Assembly: GCA_026874595.1 (NCBI GenBank)
Contig: CM049322.1
Coordinates: 51,363,386-51,427,385 of the forward strand
Direction of reading: 5' to 3'
Length of the DNA: 64,000 bases
Source: Sipunculus nudus
Taxonomy: Eukaryota; Annelida; Sipuncula; Golfingiida; Sipunculidae
The notes below the pieces were generated by a model. It was not told the DNA's origin. It saw only the letters and a list, made by a program, of their open reading frames with translations, and made no database searches. Within the stretch, counting starts at the first letter, position 1. Every line of letters starts with the position of its first letter. Below, piece by piece: positions 61,614 to 64,000 of this stretch. A program made the translations under genes and the position numbers.

Positions 61614-61649
<36 letters not shown>

Positions 61650-61991
61650 GACTATCGGTTTATATTTTGGGCTGCATGTAATGGTGCATCAAATAATTTA
61701 CTGAATCAAAGCCAGTCAACCAGCACTGAAGGGCTCACTTAATTTAATTTATTGCATTTACAGTAATATCCATGTCGTTTTGATCTCTAGGTGATACCTA
61801 AGGACATAAGATGTACATATAAATGGTGTAGTGGAGATTATTGTTTGAAAAGGAAAGTCACCTGTCACATATTTTATGTGAGGGCAATAAACAGTAGTAT
61901 ATTCAGGGTAGCCATTTGACCTAGGTAAAACCTATTTTACCCAATCCAGTGGATAAAACCTGGGTTAAAAGTATTTTTCCTAGGTTTTACC
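59906..61991. other. Non-coding stretch, no gene
   Basis: Holds (TA)n at 60512-60602 and (CA)n with CT at 61586-61646, and at 61910-61991 AAAACCTGGGTTAAAA-type palindromic words. Nothing else. Confidence 0.4.
60512..60602. repeat. (TA)n microsatellite
   Basis: Two TTTATA breaks. Confidence 0.9.
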
Positions 61992-63578
61992 CAGGGTTGG
62001 CAAGTTTTAGGCAGGAAGGTTTTAACCATAGGTTTTAACCTGGTTAAAACTGCCCCGCCTAAAACAGGTTTTGGGCAGGTTTTAGGCACCAAAAGTGCCT
62101 AAAACCTATATTTGTTTAAATGTTTTACTAAAAGATCTATAAAACTACCAAATTGGCTGGGGTGATCCAGTCACAAGGCTTTGCTGGGCTTCTGGAAGGT
62201 TTCAGGTATTACAAGTAATGCAAGATTTCCTGTTGACTGGCATCATGCAGCCTTCAAAGAGCCTGTATAGGTTTCTTGAGCATGAGACCATGTTTGTGTG
62301 GCACATAGTTTCATTGGCCAATGTAAAGTTATTATTAGGACCCTTTGGGTTTCCTAATGAGTGCCCTGCTACCTGGAATGATGTAATAAAGCCTCCAGTA
62401 TGCCTCCTGTAACTTAGTGTAAGGCTGGGTATCAGGGTGGGGGGGGGGGGCATGCTTGATTAGACCAGTTAATTACTATTTATCAGGGTGATGGGGTTAT
62501 AAGACCCAATGGTCATAAGTCCTACTACTGTGTACTAGTAGATGTTCATGTGAACTTTCATACATAACTAGGATGATGCAATCAAAGCCCTTGCCCTGAA
62601 AATTGTTCTTGAGTCAAAATTTTTACTGAGTGATGTAGTCATGGCCCCTGAGCATGACGTGGGTTTCTCAGGCCTTTAGGCTGAACATGGCCCAAAAGCG
62701 ATTATGAATATTCTGTGGTTTGCAACATATTCACTGCAATATATTTTAGCATTTTTCAGTTTTATACTAATTAAAGTATTGCATGAGGGTTCATTTTCAC
62801 AATCTAATCATAAAGTTAACAGAGCATTTTCATCATTATACAGACAATAAGTATGTGCACAAAATCGAAAATTTTGTCAATGGATGACCTAGCTAATGAA
62901 AACAACTAGTGGAAATCTTATTCATTATCAGATAATGTAAAAGATATCATATTTTAGTTTATGGCTAGCATAAAAGATCTTTTATTATTTATAAAATCAA
63001 TCTTTTGCTTGTTGCCATTTGAAGCTACAGGCATTCAAACATACATGATATGTTAGTTAGACAACAGTATAAAGGACTATTCATCAGAGTAAATGGAACA
63101 ACTTTTTGAATTTGGGAAAAACTTCTTTCGCATATATAACAAAATTTAATCCCTTGTGATCATAAAGCCAATCAAAGAATCTGGTTATAAGCTTACAGTA
63201 TTAGCATTCATTTATAAATTGGCAGTAATGGTGGTGGGAGACCTCAGAACATGATTTTGGGATACAAGCTAAAACTTTCATTTGGAAAACCTGAAGTAGT
63301 GTTGTATTCATTTGTTGCTTTTTTTTGTATCATGGTTTATTTGTTTTGCTTGAATAAAGCGTTCCACACTTTTAATTAGTTGAGCATATTTCTGTAATGC
63401 ATTTAGCTGTGTAACAATAAAACATAGTTAAACTGCAAGTCATAGGTGAGGGTAAGTAAGGTTTTAGGCAGTTAAAGGCAGTTTTAGGCAGGTTATAACC
63501 TATTTTAGGCAGTTAAAGGCAGGTTTCAGGCTCTGCCCTGCCAAAAACAAGTTTTAGTCAGCCTAAAACCCAACCCTG
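61992..63578. mobile_element. hAT-like non-autonomous element with TTTTAGGCAG arrays
   Basis: Ends CAGGGTTGGCAAG and CCTAAAACCCAACCCTG are inverted; subterminal TTTTAGGCAG words fill both ends. Flanks GTTTTACC (61984-61991) and ATTTTACC (63579-63586) agree at 7 of 8 bases, as for an old hAT target duplication. A run of G lies at 62438-62450. No transposase. Confidence 0.7.
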
Positions 63579-63586
63579 ATTTTACC

Positions 63587-64000
63587 CATTATATACCCCA
63601 GGTTTTTGCCCAGTATATTAGAATATTTTTTTAAAGAATAGCTTCTTTTGAATTGGTCAAAAGAAGTTAAGCACACATTTTGAGAACATAGGTAGCTAAG
63701 CCAAGTGGCTCTGACCACATCATCCCTGTCTAAAAGAAGCTATTTGCACCCATTTGCTACTTGCACTTTAACTCATGTTGGGTTGCGTGTACAAAGCACA
63801 TCACTCTGAATAATATAAATTAGTGGTAAAACTAATTCTGAAGAATAACTTTGTAAAACCTATTTAACCTAAACTGGGATTTTTTTTGCTACTGACATGC
63901 TCCTATATATAGCAGGGTACATCTCAATAGCTGATCACTATATATTCAGCTGTAAATAAAGAACATGCTGTTGTACTACTAGTAATTTCGGGACTATTGC
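63587..64000. other. No feature seen
   Basis: Unremarkable AT-rich sequence to the window edge. Confidence 0.3.

Overview
The window is nuclear DNA from an animal. It is AT-rich and intron-bearing, full of (TA)n microsatellites and low-copy mobile elements, and has no bacterial operons or ribosome-binding sites. The retroelement mix (a Penelope-like fragment, an L1/Tx1-type LINE, an LTR element with a gag start), the hAT-like elements with 8-bp target duplications, and dispersed repeats ending in a GGACGGACGG-rich stretch remind me of mollusc or other lophotrochozoan genomes. That placement is inference and no single sequence proves it.

The only long intact gene is a C2H2 zinc-finger gene on the minus strand (coding 50295-54536, 1413 codons, 18 fingers). 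A second copy lies on the plus strand at 20051-24344, facing it tail to tail. It carries an early stop, a frameshift, a stop after finger 8 and a ruined C-terminal half. The two copies belong to an inverted segmental duplication that I can follow, in matching order, from 9.67 to 25.06 kb on the left and from 57.36 back to 46.97 kb on the right. It covers a probable non-coding first exon with a conserved splice donor, pieces of the intron, the acceptor, the coding exon, the 3' flank and sequence beyond.

The right arm often gives the empty-site version of the left. It shows that a 592-bp fold-back element (9765-10356) and a three-deep nest of DNA transposons (12843-19714, holding 14731-18477, which holds 16379-17974) entered the left intron after the duplication. 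A roughly 278-bp satellite built around the palindrome GGTGGCGCCACC sits in the same nest.

The 22 kb between the arms is mostly mobile DNA: a 5.8-kb terminal-inverted-repeat element made of CCCCTATTGTAATAA-type motifs (25057-30902) with another element inside it; a broken LINE (30906-34918, minus strand); two copies of a 1.6-2 kb repeat carrying a tRNA-like segment (36.7-38.9 and 43.2-44.8 kb; a third is at 7.8-9.5 kb); and an LTR fragment with a 156-bp LTR, a primer-binding site and a broken gag start (39683-40270).

The left edge (0-9.6 kb) holds small repeats and a Penelope-like GIY-YIG fragment followed by hammerhead-like motifs and an 80-bp-arm hairpin. The right edge (57.5-64 kb) has a possible terminal coding exon (59086-59270), CCAACATTGG-type repeats and a 1.6-kb hAT-like element (61992-63578). 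Coordinates of repeats found by eye are approximate to a few bases unless a target duplication fixes them.
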